Positions 16,302-23,676 of a stretch of DNA of 23,840 bases are shown here, piece by piece. The notes beneath the pieces are model-generated. The model was not told the origin of the DNA and did no database searches. It worked only from the letters and a program-made list of their open reading frames with translations. Both the position numbers and the translations under genes were made by a program. Numbering within the stretch: position 1 is the stretch's first letter; every line of letters begins with the position of its first letter. Source of the DNA: an uncultured Thermomicrobiales bacterium (GTDB lineage: Bacteria > Chloroflexota > Chloroflexia > Thermomicrobiales > UBA6265); contig CADCWK010000262.1 in the NCBI GenBank assembly GCA_902806375.1, positions 1 through 23,840 of the forward strand. The letters run 5' to 3'.

Positions 16302-18251
16302 GTGGAACGTCTACAGCGCGTCATCGCGGCACGCGGCATCTCGTCACGCCGCTCGGCGGAAGAGCTCATCACCAGCGGCCGCGTCCTCGTCAACGGCGTC
16401 GCGGTCACCGAACTCGGCACGAAGGTCGACACGACAGCGGACGAGATCCGGGTCGACGGCAAGGTTCTCCGTCCGCAGCGACTCCGGACGATCCTCCTCA
16501 ACAAGCCGGCCGGCTACATCACGACCATGCACGACGAGCGCGAGCGCCGGACGGTCATGGAACTCGTCCAGACCCGGGAGCGCCTGTTCCCCGTCGGCCG
16601 GCTGGACCGGGACACCGAGGGGTTGCTCCTGCTGACCAACGACGGTGAGCTCGCCAACCGGATCATGCACCCGCGCTACCGGCTGGCCAAGGAATATCAC
16701 GTCCTTACGAACGCGCGACCGACCGACCGCACCCTGCAGTACCTGCGCGACGGTGTCCGGATCGACGCCCGCGACGTGGTCCCCGACGAGATCCGCCTGC
16801 TGCGCGAGTCCCGCGAGGGGATCTGGATCCGGATCGTCATCCACGAGGGCTTCTACCATGCCGTCCGGCGGATCATGGAAGCCGCCAATATCGACGTGCT
16901 CAAACTGCGTCGCCACCGGATCGGTCCGATCTCGATCCAGGGTCTGGAGACGGGGCTGTCCCGCGACCTGACCGCTGGCGAGCTCAGCCAGATCTCCGAG
17001 GCGGTCCATCTCGACCGGGACGCCGAGCGGACGGCGACGATCACCGAGCCGGCCGGTCCGGTGACCGTGACTCGTCGCGGTCCCCGTGCCGGGCGTGGTC
17101 GCCTCGTCTCCGTGCGACCCGGCGACGACCAGCCCGCGCCCGGCGCCGTCCGGTGGGACGGGACGGGGCGCTTCGACCGCTCAGGCGGCGAGCGGGTCCC
17201 GGTGCGGCCGGCGGCGCGGACGCGAACACCACGCGAGGAGCCAGCCGACCCGCCCAAGAGCCCGATCGTGGAGCGCCCCGGCGCCTGGTCGGCCCGGCGG
17301 CCCGAGAACCCAGCGCCCGCGCGGGGCGCCCGCCCGCCCGAGCGGCCCCTGACGCCGGCTCCGCCCGCCTCACCCCCGGCGATCGAGTCGGCCCCGCCTA
17401 CCCCTCCGGCGCCGACCGGTGAGGGCCGGTTCGAGACCGTCGGTGGGCGGCGCTTCTCCGACGTCCAACGGACCTATCGGCCGGAACCGCGTGCCTCAGG
17501 AGATCAGGCACGGCGTCCGGTCCGACGTCCCGCCCCCCAGCGACCCCGCCGTGACGACGGCGGGCCAGTCACGACGCCCCGTACCGGGACGCCGAGGACC
17601 GGCTCACCCGCGCCTGGCCACCTCGCCGCCGGATCACCGGCCAGCTCCCGATCGGGTCGTCTGGCCGAGGGACGAACCCCGGATCGCCGCGAGGACGTCC
17701 AGCGCCGTCCCGACCGCCCGTCCACCCCGACACGAATTGCCGAAGGCGATCGTCGATCCGATCGGCCGGCCGCGGCGGACCGCCGCCCGGCAGAGCGTTC
17801 TGACGATCGCCGCCCGAGCCGCCCCGGAGAGGGTCCGCGCCGACCCGACAACGACCGGAATCGGCAGGGCCCGCGCCCGGACCGAGCCGGTCAGACCGAT
17901 CGGCGGATCAGGGATCTGAACGACGATGGGCCGCGCGGCGACACGTCCAAGCCCGCGGGCCGGCGACCGTTCCCGGACCGCAGCGGTCGGCCGCCCCAGC
18001 GCCGGCCGGACCGCCGCCCCGATGGAGCCGGCGCCGCTGGTCGGACGCTCGACACGATCGGTCGGGTCTCCCGCAAGGTCGCCTCGGACGATCCGAACGG
18101 GACCCCCACCCGGGTGAAGCGCCGCTCACCGCACTCGCACAGCCACCGTGGGGCCAAACCGAAGCCGGCCGCACCACGGATCAACACGACCAAGGTCCGG
18201 CACAGCACGACGACGAAGGGAAAGGGCAACCGGCGTGGCCGACGACCGTAA
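16302..18251 (+). CDS. rluB: RsuA/RluB-family pseudouridine synthase with a very long disordered C-terminal tail
   Basis: A 649-residue protein from GTG 16302, preceded by a GGGGGG run at 16292-16297; the upstream in-frame GTG at 16236 adds residues outside the family. Residues 1-55 are an S4 RNA-binding domain (ERLQRVIAARGISSRRSAEEL). The catalytic domain spans about 62-243 with LLNKPAGYITT, the active-site Asp102 in GRLDRDTEGLLLLTND and the EGFYHAVRRIMEA block. The family isomerises uridine in 16S or 23S rRNA; RluB (23S) is the best guess but RsuA is possible. The remaining 405 or so residues are Arg/Pro/Asp/Gly-rich low complexity, ending in a Lys/Arg cluster (TTKGKGNRRGRRP). The end overlaps cmk by 17 bases. 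Confidence 0.92.
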   Translation: MERLQRVIAARGISSRRSAEELITSGRVLVNGVAVTELGTKVDTTADEIRVDGKVLRPQRLRTILLNKPAGYITTMHDERERRTVMELVQTRERLFPVGRLDRDTEGLLLLTNDGELANRIMHPRYRLAKEYHVLTNARPTDRTLQYLRDGVRIDARDVVPDEIRLLRESREGIWIRIVIHEGFYHAVRRIMEAANIDVLKLRRHRIGPISIQGLETGLSRDLTAGELSQISEAVHLDRDAERTATITEPAGPVTVTRRGPRAGRGRLVSVRPGDDQPAPGAVRWDGTGRFDRSGGERVPVRPAARTRTPREEPADPPKSPIVERPGAWSARRPENPAPARGARPPERPLTPAPPASPPAIESAPPTPPAPTGEGRFETVGGRRFSDVQRTYRPEPRASGDQARRPVRRPAPQRPRRDDGGPVTTPRTGTPRTGSPAPGHLAAGSPASSRSGRLAEGRTPDRREDVQRRPDRPSTPTRIAEGDRRSDRPAAADRRPAERSDDRRPSRPGEGPRRPDNDRNRQGPRPDRAGQTDRRIRDLNDDGPRGDTSKPAGRRPFPDRSGRPPQRRPDRRPDGAGAAGRTLDTIGRVSRKVASDDPNGTPTRVKRRSPHSHSHRGAKPKPAAPRINTTKVRHSTTTKGKGNRRGRRP

Positions 18252-19020
18252 CCAGCACCTGCCGGGCAGCGACGACCCGCATGGCGATCACCGCCTCGTG
18301 ATCGCGATCGATGGTCCCGCCGCCGCCGGGAAGACGACCGTCGCCCGGGCCGTCGCCGAGGAACTGGATGCGATCCTGCTCGACACCGGTGTCCTCTACC
18401 GGGCTCTGACGCTCAAGGCCCTCCGGAGCGAGGCCGACCTTGCGGACGGTGAGGCACTGGCCGTGATCGCCCGGAAACACCATATCGACATCGTCCCCCT
18501 CTCGCAGGACGACGGACGCCTCTATGACGTCCTGCTGGACGGCGACGACGTGACCTGGGCCATCCGCTCGCCCGAGGTCGATGCCAACGTCTCCGTCGTC
18601 GCCGCTCACGGGCCAGTCCGGAGGGCCCTCCTGCCGGTCCAGCGACGCATCGCGGCGAGCCGGGGTCCGATCGTCATGGTCGGGCGGGACATCGGCACCA
18701 CCGTCGTTCCTAACGCCGGCACGAAGATCTTCCTCAGTGCCAGCCCCGAGGAACGGGCCCGCCGTCGCCTCCATGAACTCGCCGAGCGTGGGATCGCCGC
18801 GGAACTCGACCAGTTGACCGCCGACCTCCGGCGCCGGGACGAGATCGATCGCAACCGGGAACTCTCCCCACTCCGTCCAGCGGAGGACGCGATCACCGTG
18901 GACACCGACGGTCAGTCGATCGACACCGTCGTCACCCTGGTCGAGGACCTGGTCCGGAACGCCTGGCAGCGACTGGGTGTCGGAGGCGAGGTGACCCCGG
19001 CCGGACGCCTGCGGGCATGA
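18235..19020 (+). CDS. cmk: Cytidylate kinase
   Basis: A 261-residue kinase that phosphorylates CMP and dCMP to the diphosphates. I chose GTG 18235, which has GAAGGGAAAGGG at 18215-18226, eight bases upstream and inside the preceding gene; earlier in-frame starts would encode only antiparallel low-complexity sequence. The P-loop is GPAAAGKT (27-34) after IAIDG; DTGVLYRALT is the CMP-binding segment; GRDIGTTVVPNA, FLSASPEERARRR and RRDEIDRNRELSPL are the family lid and C-terminal blocks. A polar 19-residue N-terminal extension (HLPGSDDPHGDH) is slightly longer than usual. Its stop overlaps the plsC start (ATGA). Confidence 0.96.
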   Translation: MADDRNQHLPGSDDPHGDHRLVIAIDGPAAAGKTTVARAVAEELDAILLDTGVLYRALTLKALRSEADLADGEALAVIARKHHIDIVPLSQDDGRLYDVLLDGDDVTWAIRSPEVDANVSVVAAHGPVRRALLPVQRRIAASRGPIVMVGRDIGTTVVPNAGTKIFLSASPEERARRRLHELAERGIAAELDQLTADLRRRDEIDRNRELSPLRPAEDAITVDTDGQSIDTVVTLVEDLVRNAWQRLGVGGEVTPAGRLRA

Positions 19021-19781
19021 TGGCCCAGGGCGAGGGACCCGGATCGGACGAGTTCGGTGACCTTCGGCGCGGCACCCTCCAGGGCTGGTCGTTCCGCGTC
19101 GCCCGCCTGTTCTTCCTCGGCTGGCTCTGGTTGCTGACGGGTTACCGCGTCCGGCGGACCGCCGCCATCCCGCCGGATGGTCCGCTGATCGTCGTCTCGA
19201 ATCACCTGCACAACGTCGATCCGCTCGTGGTCGCCGTGTCGGTCCCCCGCCCGGTGCACTACATGGGCAAGGCCGAGCTGTTCCGGATCCCGGTGCTCGG
19301 ATGGATCATCCGGCTCGGCGGCACGTTCCCGATCGAGCGTGGCAAGGCGGACCGCCGGGCGTTGCGCCGGGCCGAGGCGACCCTGGCGCAGGGTATGGGT
19401 GTCGGGATCTTCCCCGAGGGGACGAGGAGCCCCACCGGCGGGATCCAGCGACCGCTCGCCGGCGCGGCCCTGATCGCCGTACGGTCCGGCGCCCCGATCC
19501 TCCCGGTCGGGGTGACCGGATCGCAGTACCTGCCCTTCAATGGCAGCCGGGTACCGAAGCGCCGCTACCGCCGCTCGGTCCGGGTCGTCACGGGCGAGGC
19601 GTTCACGATTCCCCGGACGATCGACGGCCAGCGGGTGACCAGCGAGATGGCCAGCGACCTGATGATGCGGGCCGTCGCCGGGTTGCTGCCCCCGGAGTAC
19701 CGCGGCGTCTACGGGACCGATCAGCCTGGGACGAAGGCGGTCACCGCGGCTGGTGCCGAAGAGCCGACCTCCCTGCCGTAG
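19017..19781 (+). CDS. plsC: 1-acyl-sn-glycerol-3-phosphate acyltransferase
   Basis: A 254-residue membrane-associated acyltransferase that converts lysophosphatidate to phosphatidate in phospholipid synthesis. The start ATG at 19017 overlaps the cmk stop by four bases. A hydrophobic N-terminal helix (about 28-42) precedes the acyltransferase motifs: HX4D with His63 and Asp68 (SNHLHNVD), GTFPIERGK (102-110), FPEGTRSPTG from 132, and PILPVGVTG. The C-terminal 40 residues are polar and variable. The cmk-plsC pairing is common in many bacteria. It is the last gene of the run and converges on obg across 340 bp. Confidence 0.94.
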   Translation: MMAQGEGPGSDEFGDLRRGTLQGWSFRVARLFFLGWLWLLTGYRVRRTAAIPPDGPLIVVSNHLHNVDPLVVAVSVPRPVHYMGKAELFRIPVLGWIIRLGGTFPIERGKADRRALRRAEATLAQGMGVGIFPEGTRSPTGGIQRPLAGAALIAVRSGAPILPVGVTGSQYLPFNGSRVPKRRYRRSVRVVTGEAFTIPRTIDGQRVTSEMASDLMMRAVAGLLPPEYRGVYGTDQPGTKAVTAAGAEEPTSLP

Positions 19782-19892
19782 CCACCGCGCGGGAGCGGTG
19801 CGGCGGGGACGCAGCAGTCAGACCTGAAAAGGAGCACCGGTAGACATGCTGTAGGCCGATGCCTATCTGATCGCCTGATCCTGCCCACGCCA

Positions 19893-19913
19893 GAGCGACG
19901 GGGTTCGTCGCTC
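19893..19913 (+). terminator. Hairpin downstream of plsC
   Basis: GAGCGACG (19893-19900) and CGTCGCTC (19906-19913) form a perfect 8-bp stem with a 5-nt GGGTT loop, 112 bases after the plsC stop, followed by ATTCACG rather than a T-tract. Confidence 0.45.
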
Positions 19914-19921
19914 ATTCACGA

Positions 19922-19943
19922 CGGCGGGAAGCGCTCCCCGCCG
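19922..19943. terminator. GC-rich near-palindrome in the convergent gap
   Basis: CGGCGGG (19922-19928) pairs with CCCGCCG (19937-19943); the 8-nt interior AAGCGCTC is itself nearly symmetrical, so the 22-nt element can fold on both strands and serve plsC or obg. Confidence 0.35.
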
Positions 19944-20059
19944 GCCTCGTGACGCCAGCCGCTCCGTGCATCGGGCTGACACGATGCTTCAAGGCGAGAC
20001 CGTATGGCCGAGGAGGCGTCGATCCGGCGGTCAGACCCTCGCCTAACAGGGTGACGAGA

Positions 20060-20088
20060 CGCCCACCCCGTGAGATGCGAGGTGGGCG
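20060..20088 (-). terminator. Hairpin downstream of obg
   Basis: CGCCCACC (20060-20067) pairs perfectly with GGTGGGCG (20081-20088), an 8-bp stem around a 13-nt loop, 33 bases beyond the obg stop in its direction. No U-tract is seen, in keeping with the other hairpins of this window. Confidence 0.5.
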
Positions 20089-20121
20089 GTCCAGAGAGAT
20101 CGGTCCGGTCCAGGGGTCCGC

Positions 20122-21549
20122 CTACCGGGAGTCGAAGTCGTCTTCGAGCTCGGGCACGATGTCGTCGTCGCTCACGCCGCCGGTCCGGGCCAGGGTCCGC
20201 TGGCGGCGCGTCATCCGGACGCTGCTGGGGAGTTCGGGGTCCGGCTCGCCCCAGGTCAGCTGGATGTTGTCGATGTGGACCGTGTCACCGTCACTGATCC
20301 CGAGCCGGTGGAGCTCGGCGGCGATGCCGCTGCTCTTGAGCACCCGCTGGAAGCGCTGGATCGACTCGGCGTTGCCGAAGTTCGTCATCTTCGTGAACCG
20401 CTCGATCCCGACCCCGGCGATGACGAAGTGGTGCGCAGAGCGCCGCGTCGCCTCCCAGGCCCGCTCGGAGACGTTCCCGATCGTGTAGACCTTCGCCTCG
20501 GCCGGCGGCGCCTTGGCGGCCGCCTCCTTCTCGAGCTGGACGACCTCCTGCAGGGCCCGGTTGGCGGCGACCATCATCTCGGCGACACCCTCGCCGGTAG
20601 CGGACGACACCTCGAAGATCTGCGGGAAGCGGCCGGACAGCGCCTCGCGCAGCCGGGGCAGGTTCTCGCGGGCCTCGGCGAGGTCGACCTTGTTGAGCGC
20701 GACCAGCATCGGCTTGGCCCGCATCTTCTCGTCATACAGCTCAAGCTCGGCGTTGATCGTCGCGAAGTCCTCGAGCGGGTCGCGCCCCTCGAGGCCGCCC
20801 GCGGCGTCGAGCACATGGATCAGGACCTTGGTCCGCTGGACGTGCCGGAGGAACGAATGCCCCAGTCCCGCGCCGTCAGCCGCGCCCTCGATCAGACCGG
20901 GGATATCCGCGAGGACGAAGGTCGTCCCCCATTTGCCGCCGATCTCGACGACGCCGAGGTTGGGCTCCAGCGTCGTGAACGGGTAATCGGCGATCTTGGG
21001 CCGGGCCGCCGTCGCCGCGGTGAGCATCGTCGACTTGCCCGCGTTGGGCAGCCCGACCAGGCCGATGTCGGCGATCATGCGGAGTTCCAGCCGCAGCCAG
21101 CGCTCGGTCGCCGGTTCGCCGAGTTCGGCGATCCGGGGCGACCGGTGCGTGGACGACTTGAAGTGGGTGTTGCCGAGACCGCCGCGCCCGCCACGGGAAG
21201 CGAGGAATTCCTGGCCCGGCTGGGTCATGTCGGCCAACTGCTCGCCGGTCTCGTCATCGAAGACGACGGTACCGGGCGGGACATCGACGATGACCTGCTT
21301 GCCGCTCTTGCCGGTGCAGTTGCGCTTGGAACCGGCCTGGCCGGGCTCGGCCTTGAAGTGGACGGCGTACTGGAACGGGATCAACGAGGTCAGGCTGGGC
21401 TGGACGCGGAGAATCACGTCGCCACCACGGCCACCGTCACCACCGTCCGGGCCGCCCTTGGTTACGAATTTCTCGCGGAGGAACGAGGCGCTGCCGCTGC
21501 CGCCGTCTCCCCCACGGACAAAGATCTTGGCGCGATCGACGAGGACCAT
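20122..21549 (-). CDS. obg: Obg/CgtA GTPase
   Basis: A 475-residue essential GTPase acting in 50S ribosome assembly and stress signalling. ATG at 21549 has GGGAG four bases upstream and matches the family start (MVLVDRAKIFVRGGDGGSGS). The glycine-rich Obg fold covers 1-158, the G domain about 159-340 with G1 GLPNAGKST (166-174), G3 DIPGLIEG from Asp215, G4 NKVD (286-289) and G5 SSATGEG. A C-terminal OCT domain (FVIAGVGIERFTKMTNFGN ... GDTVHIDNIQL) and a short acidic tail (DDDIVPELEDDFDSR) end it. The usual rplU-rpmA partners are not upstream; the gene has its own promoter and a structured leader. Confidence 0.97.
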   Translation of the reverse strand: MVLVDRAKIFVRGGDGGSGSASFLREKFVTKGGPDGGDGGRGGDVILRVQPSLTSLIPFQYAVHFKAEPGQAGSKRNCTGKSGKQVIVDVPPGTVVFDDETGEQLADMTQPGQEFLASRGGRGGLGNTHFKSSTHRSPRIAELGEPATERWLRLELRMIADIGLVGLPNAGKSTMLTAATAARPKIADYPFTTLEPNLGVVEIGGKWGTTFVLADIPGLIEGAADGAGLGHSFLRHVQRTKVLIHVLDAAGGLEGRDPLEDFATINAELELYDEKMRAKPMLVALNKVDLAEARENLPRLREALSGRFPQIFEVSSATGEGVAEMMVAANRALQEVVQLEKEAAAKAPPAEAKVYTIGNVSERAWEATRRSAHHFVIAGVGIERFTKMTNFGNAESIQRFQRVLKSSGIAAELHRLGISDGDTVHIDNIQLTWGEPDPELPSSVRMTRRQRTLARTGGVSDDDIVPELEDDFDSR

Positions 21550-21570
21550 GAGACTCCCACCATAGGTGTT

Positions 21571-21608
21571 ACGGAGCGGCGCCGGGCCCGGCGCCGCATT
21601 TGCTCCGT
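21571..21608 (-). promoter_or_regulatory. Strong hairpin in the obg 5' leader
   Basis: A perfect 22-nt G/C palindrome occupies 21576-21597. It is flanked by ACGGAGC (21571-21577) and GCTCCGT (21602-21608), which are also complementary, giving an alternative or extended stem. It ends 21 bases before the ATG, leaving the ribosome binding site free. It lies just inside the predicted transcript start at about 21613. It could be a transcript stabiliser, an attenuator or a thermosensitive element. Confidence 0.6.
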
Positions 21609-21619
21609 CAGAACGGGTA

Positions 21620-21647
21620 ATCATAACGCATTGTGGGTGCCCTTGAA
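21620..21647 (-). promoter_or_regulatory. Sigma70-type promoter for obg
   Basis: On the minus strand, TTCAAG (21647-21642) and TATGAT (21625-21620) are separated by 16 bases. The -10 is near consensus, the -35 only partly so. The expected start near 21613 gives a leader of about 64 nt. Confidence 0.55.
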
Positions 21648-21668
21648 TCCCATGACTCACGCTCTTGA

Positions 21669-21929
21669 TTAGCAGCCGGGATCCGCGGTCGCGGATCGTG
21701 GGGTTGACGGAGCGGAGTGGCCCACGCTGGCTCCGTCCTGACTTAACAGGGTGCGGGGCAGTTCCCCACCGACGGAGACGCCGATCGCGATCAGCGCTCG
21801 ACCGATCGACCGACGGAGGCTCGTGCCACCGCTCGCCTCCCGGTGAAGACGGGCGCGCCGCCTGGCCTCAATCATTTCCACCTCGTGGACTACCCGCATC
21901 ATCTCGGGCGTACCCGGCGGCTGGAACAT
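21669..21929 (-). CDS. Small hypothetical protein (86 residues)
   Basis: ATG at 21929 has GGAAGG at 21935-21940 five bases upstream; a GTG two codons earlier overlaps that site. The N-terminal half is a charged helix rich in Glu and Arg (MMRVVHEVEMIEARRRARLHREA), followed by LRRSIGRALIAIGVSVGGEL, an amphipathic helix that could lie on the membrane surface, and a polar Ser/Thr tail. This layout recalls small uncharacterised proteins of Chloroflexota and actinobacteria, but I name no family. GATCCGCG-GT-CGCGGATC at 21680-21697 is a perfect hairpin inside its last codons. It is followed by the obg promoter. Confidence 0.5.
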   Translation of the reverse strand: MFQPPGTPEMMRVVHEVEMIEARRRARLHREASGGTSLRRSIGRALIAIGVSVGGELPRTLLSQDGASVGHSAPSTPRSATADPGC

Positions 21930-22236
21930 AGACACCTTCCTTCTGGGCGATCACGCTGGCCACTCGACCCCTGGGAACCCTGTCCGCTCGAGACGGGATA
22001 CACACCGGCCACGCTCGCAGTCGTCGCCTTCCGGCGATGCCATGCCCGGCGAACTGTTCCCGGTGACCGTAATGAAAGATCAGCTGGTTTGCCGCCCGGT
22101 GCAGGGCCGATAGGTCCAGCGGGATGTCATCAATCCAGGCGCCGACCGAGCCGGGCTCGCTGAAGGACGACTGCCTCGTATACAGGGTCACGCTCTCCGC
22201 CCTGAACAGCTCGCCAGCGTCCTCACCGCGGGTCAT
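21868..22236 (-). pseudogene. Probable remnant of a transglutaminase-like protein N-terminus
   Basis: From ATG 22236 the minus strand encodes TLYTRQSSFSEPGSVGAWIDDIP followed by LDLSALHRAANQLIFHYGHR and GHGIAGRR. This resembles the start of bacterial transglutaminase-like proteins (YTRHG..TDPG..A.L...LP.D...L...VQGL..H...), recalled from memory. After about residue 70 the frame continues as Arg/Pro-rich sequence without resemblance and runs over the start of the small gene at 21929, so I read it as a decayed or frameshifted piece. The catalytic Cys-His-Asp part is absent. Confidence 0.35.
22030..22043. repeat. 14-nt direct repeat, copy 1
   Basis: TCCGGCGATGCCAT occurs here and at 22509-22522. 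On the minus strand both copies read GIAGRR in the same frame, within two different gene remnants. Confidence 0.5.
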
Positions 22237-22277
22237 GCCCTGATCCCTCACCACCTTGTCGCTCTTCGGGTCGACCA

Positions 22278-22306
22278 CCTGGGGGCAGGATATTGTCTGC
22301 CCCAGG
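22278..22306 (-). terminator. Hairpin directly after the minus-strand gene fragment
   Basis: CCTGGGGGCAG (22278-22288) pairs with CTGCCCCAGG (22297-22306) with one bulged G and an 8-nt A/T-rich loop. It begins eight bases past the fragment's stop at 22314, a normal terminator position, though no U-tract follows. Confidence 0.6.
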
Positions 22307-22313
22307 GGCAGGG

Positions 22314-22545
22314 TCAAGCGGACGGGATCGCCGGATCACTCGTAACTTCCGGCTCCTTGGCCTCCGATTCGTGCCCCGGCGGCGGATATGGGCTGACGAT
22401 CCGGAGGGCCCCGGGGATCACCGTGTAGGTGACGAGGGTGTGGCCGAGGTCGTGGGCATCGGCGCGGGCTGGAAGCGGCGAGGCGGTCGTGATGTGGAAC
22501 GTGCGCCGTCCGGCGATGCCATTGCCGCTCGCCAGCCGGCCGGAT
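22314..22545 (-). pseudogene. C-terminal fragment of an unidentified minus-strand gene
   Basis: A minus-strand frame runs from a TGA at about 22545 to a TGA at 22314-22316 and has no usable start. It reads GNGIAGRRTFHITTASPLP, then GHTLVTYTVIPGALRIVSPY and an acidic end (ESEAKEPEVTSDPAIPSA). Codons are G/C-ending and a good hairpin follows the stop, so it looks like the genuine 3' end of a gene whose 5' part has been removed. I do not recognise the family. Its broken end coincides with the start of aminotransferase homology on the other strand (about 22552). Confidence 0.45.
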
Positions 22546-23621
22546 CATCTGCGGGCGTTCTGGCCAGGCTTGCCCGACCTGGCCGGCTTCCCGCGAGCGG
22601 TCTGGTCACGACTGGTCGAGCGCCACGTCCGGCGATCCGAGCCTAGCCTCCTTGGGTACGGTGACCCGGCCGGCTACGCCCCGCTCCGGGAGGCCATCGC
22701 GGCCTACCTCGCGACGACGCGGGGCGTCCAGTGTGACGCGGGACAGGTCATCGTCGTGCCCGGTTCGCAAACTGCGCTGGGCCTCTGCGCCCGGCTCCTG
22801 CTCGACCCCGGCGATAGCGTCGCCGTCAAGGACCCGGGCTATCCGGGGGCCAGAGAGGCGTTCCAGTCGGCCGGCGCCGTCCTGCTTCCCGTACCGGTCG
22901 ACGACGAGGGACTTCGCCCGCTGGGAACGGCTCGATCGGTTGGGGCGCGCCTGGTCTACACCACGCCGTCGCACCAGTTCCCGACCGGAGCGACCATGAG
23001 CGTCGGACGCCGCCTCGATTTGCTCGCCTGGGCCCGCAGGTCAGGCGCGTGGATCGTCGAAGATGACTATGACGGCGAGTATCGCTATGGCGGTCGGCCA
23101 CTGCCCGCGCTGCAGGGGCTGGACGAGGATGGCCTGGTCATCTATATCGGTACGTTCAGCAAAGTCCTCGCCCCAGGTATCCGGATTGGCTACGCCGTCG
23201 CTCCTCCGGCACTGGTCGACGCCTTCATCTCCGCCCGGGTGCGAAGTGACCGCGGAGCGCCACAACTCGAGCAGGCGGCCCTGGCCGACTTCATTGTCGA
23301 GGGCCACTTCGGACGGCACATCAGGCGCACGAGGAATCTCTACGCGGAGCGCCAGGCGACGTTCGTCGACCTGATCCGGCGGGAACTTGCCGGCCTGATC
23401 GATGTCGGGCCATCCGAGGCGGGGATGCACCTGATCGGCTGGCTGCCCGACGGCACCGACGACGGTGAGGCGAGCCGGTTGGCAGCACCACCGTTGCGGG
23501 TTGCCGTCCCCGCCCTCTCCACCTACGCGCTGGAAGCACCGACCCGGCCCGCCCTGGTGGTGGGCTACGCGGCGCCGTCCGATGAGGAGATGCGTACGGG
23601 GGTGCGGGACCTGGGGGGTAG
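22492..23621 (+). pseudogene. MocR-type PLP aminotransferase domain lacking the GntR helix-turn-helix
   Basis: From about 22552 the plus strand encodes a near-complete MocR aminotransferase domain: FWPGLPDLAGFPRAVW, LLGYGDPAGYAPLREAIAAYL, VPGSQTALGL, TPSHQFPTG, EDDYDGEYRY (190-199 from ATG 22492), the PLP lysine Lys224 in GTFSKVLAPGIRIGY, and VVGYAAPSDEEM near the end. MocR regulators carry a GntR winged helix of about 70 residues plus a linker in front; nothing like it is present, and a TAG stands in frame at 22426. Family homology ends at GVRDLGG near 23618, but no stop follows: the frame stays open to the window edge, antisense to rpoD. ATG 22492 or 22516 would be the first starts. Either a decayed gene or a stand-alone aminotransferase with a sequence error. 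Confidence 0.65.
22509..22522. repeat. 14-nt direct repeat, copy 2
   Basis: Identical to 22030-22043 (TCCGGCGATGCCAT), 479 bp apart, lying in the overlap between the minus-strand fragment and the 5' end of the aminotransferase frame. Confidence 0.5.
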
Positions 23622-23676
23622 TCCTCAGGACGGTAGCCCGCCGACACGCCTCCGCACGCTCTGGCGGGGTAGTCCG

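Larger units (their letters stand above)
19782..20121. other. 340-bp convergent gap between plsC and obg
   Basis: No gene is supported. It holds several stem-loops, listed separately, and an AAAAGGAG sequence near 19827-19834 followed by ATG CTG TAG (19845-19853), a ribosome binding site in front of a two-codon frame that I regard as chance. A weak 6-bp stem (CACCGC 19783-19788, GCGGTG 19795-19800) directly follows the plsC stop. Confidence 0.5.

Noticed and set aside
17419..17919. Alternative plus frame inside the pseudouridine synthase tail
   Set aside because: Considered as evidence for a frameshift, but the main frame remains open with steady composition to the cmk overlap and ends in a plausible basic tail.
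19827..19853. AAAAGGAG followed by ATG-CTG-TAG after plsC
   Set aside because: A two-codon frame; no reason to think it is more than chance, and no gene follows it.
20043..20052. TAACAGGGTG shared with about 21744-21753, flanking obg
   Set aside because: Ten bases is within chance for this window, and no target-site or mobile-element context accompanies it.
20275..21672. 465-residue open frame antisense to obg
   Set aside because: Shadow of obg; no family resemblance.
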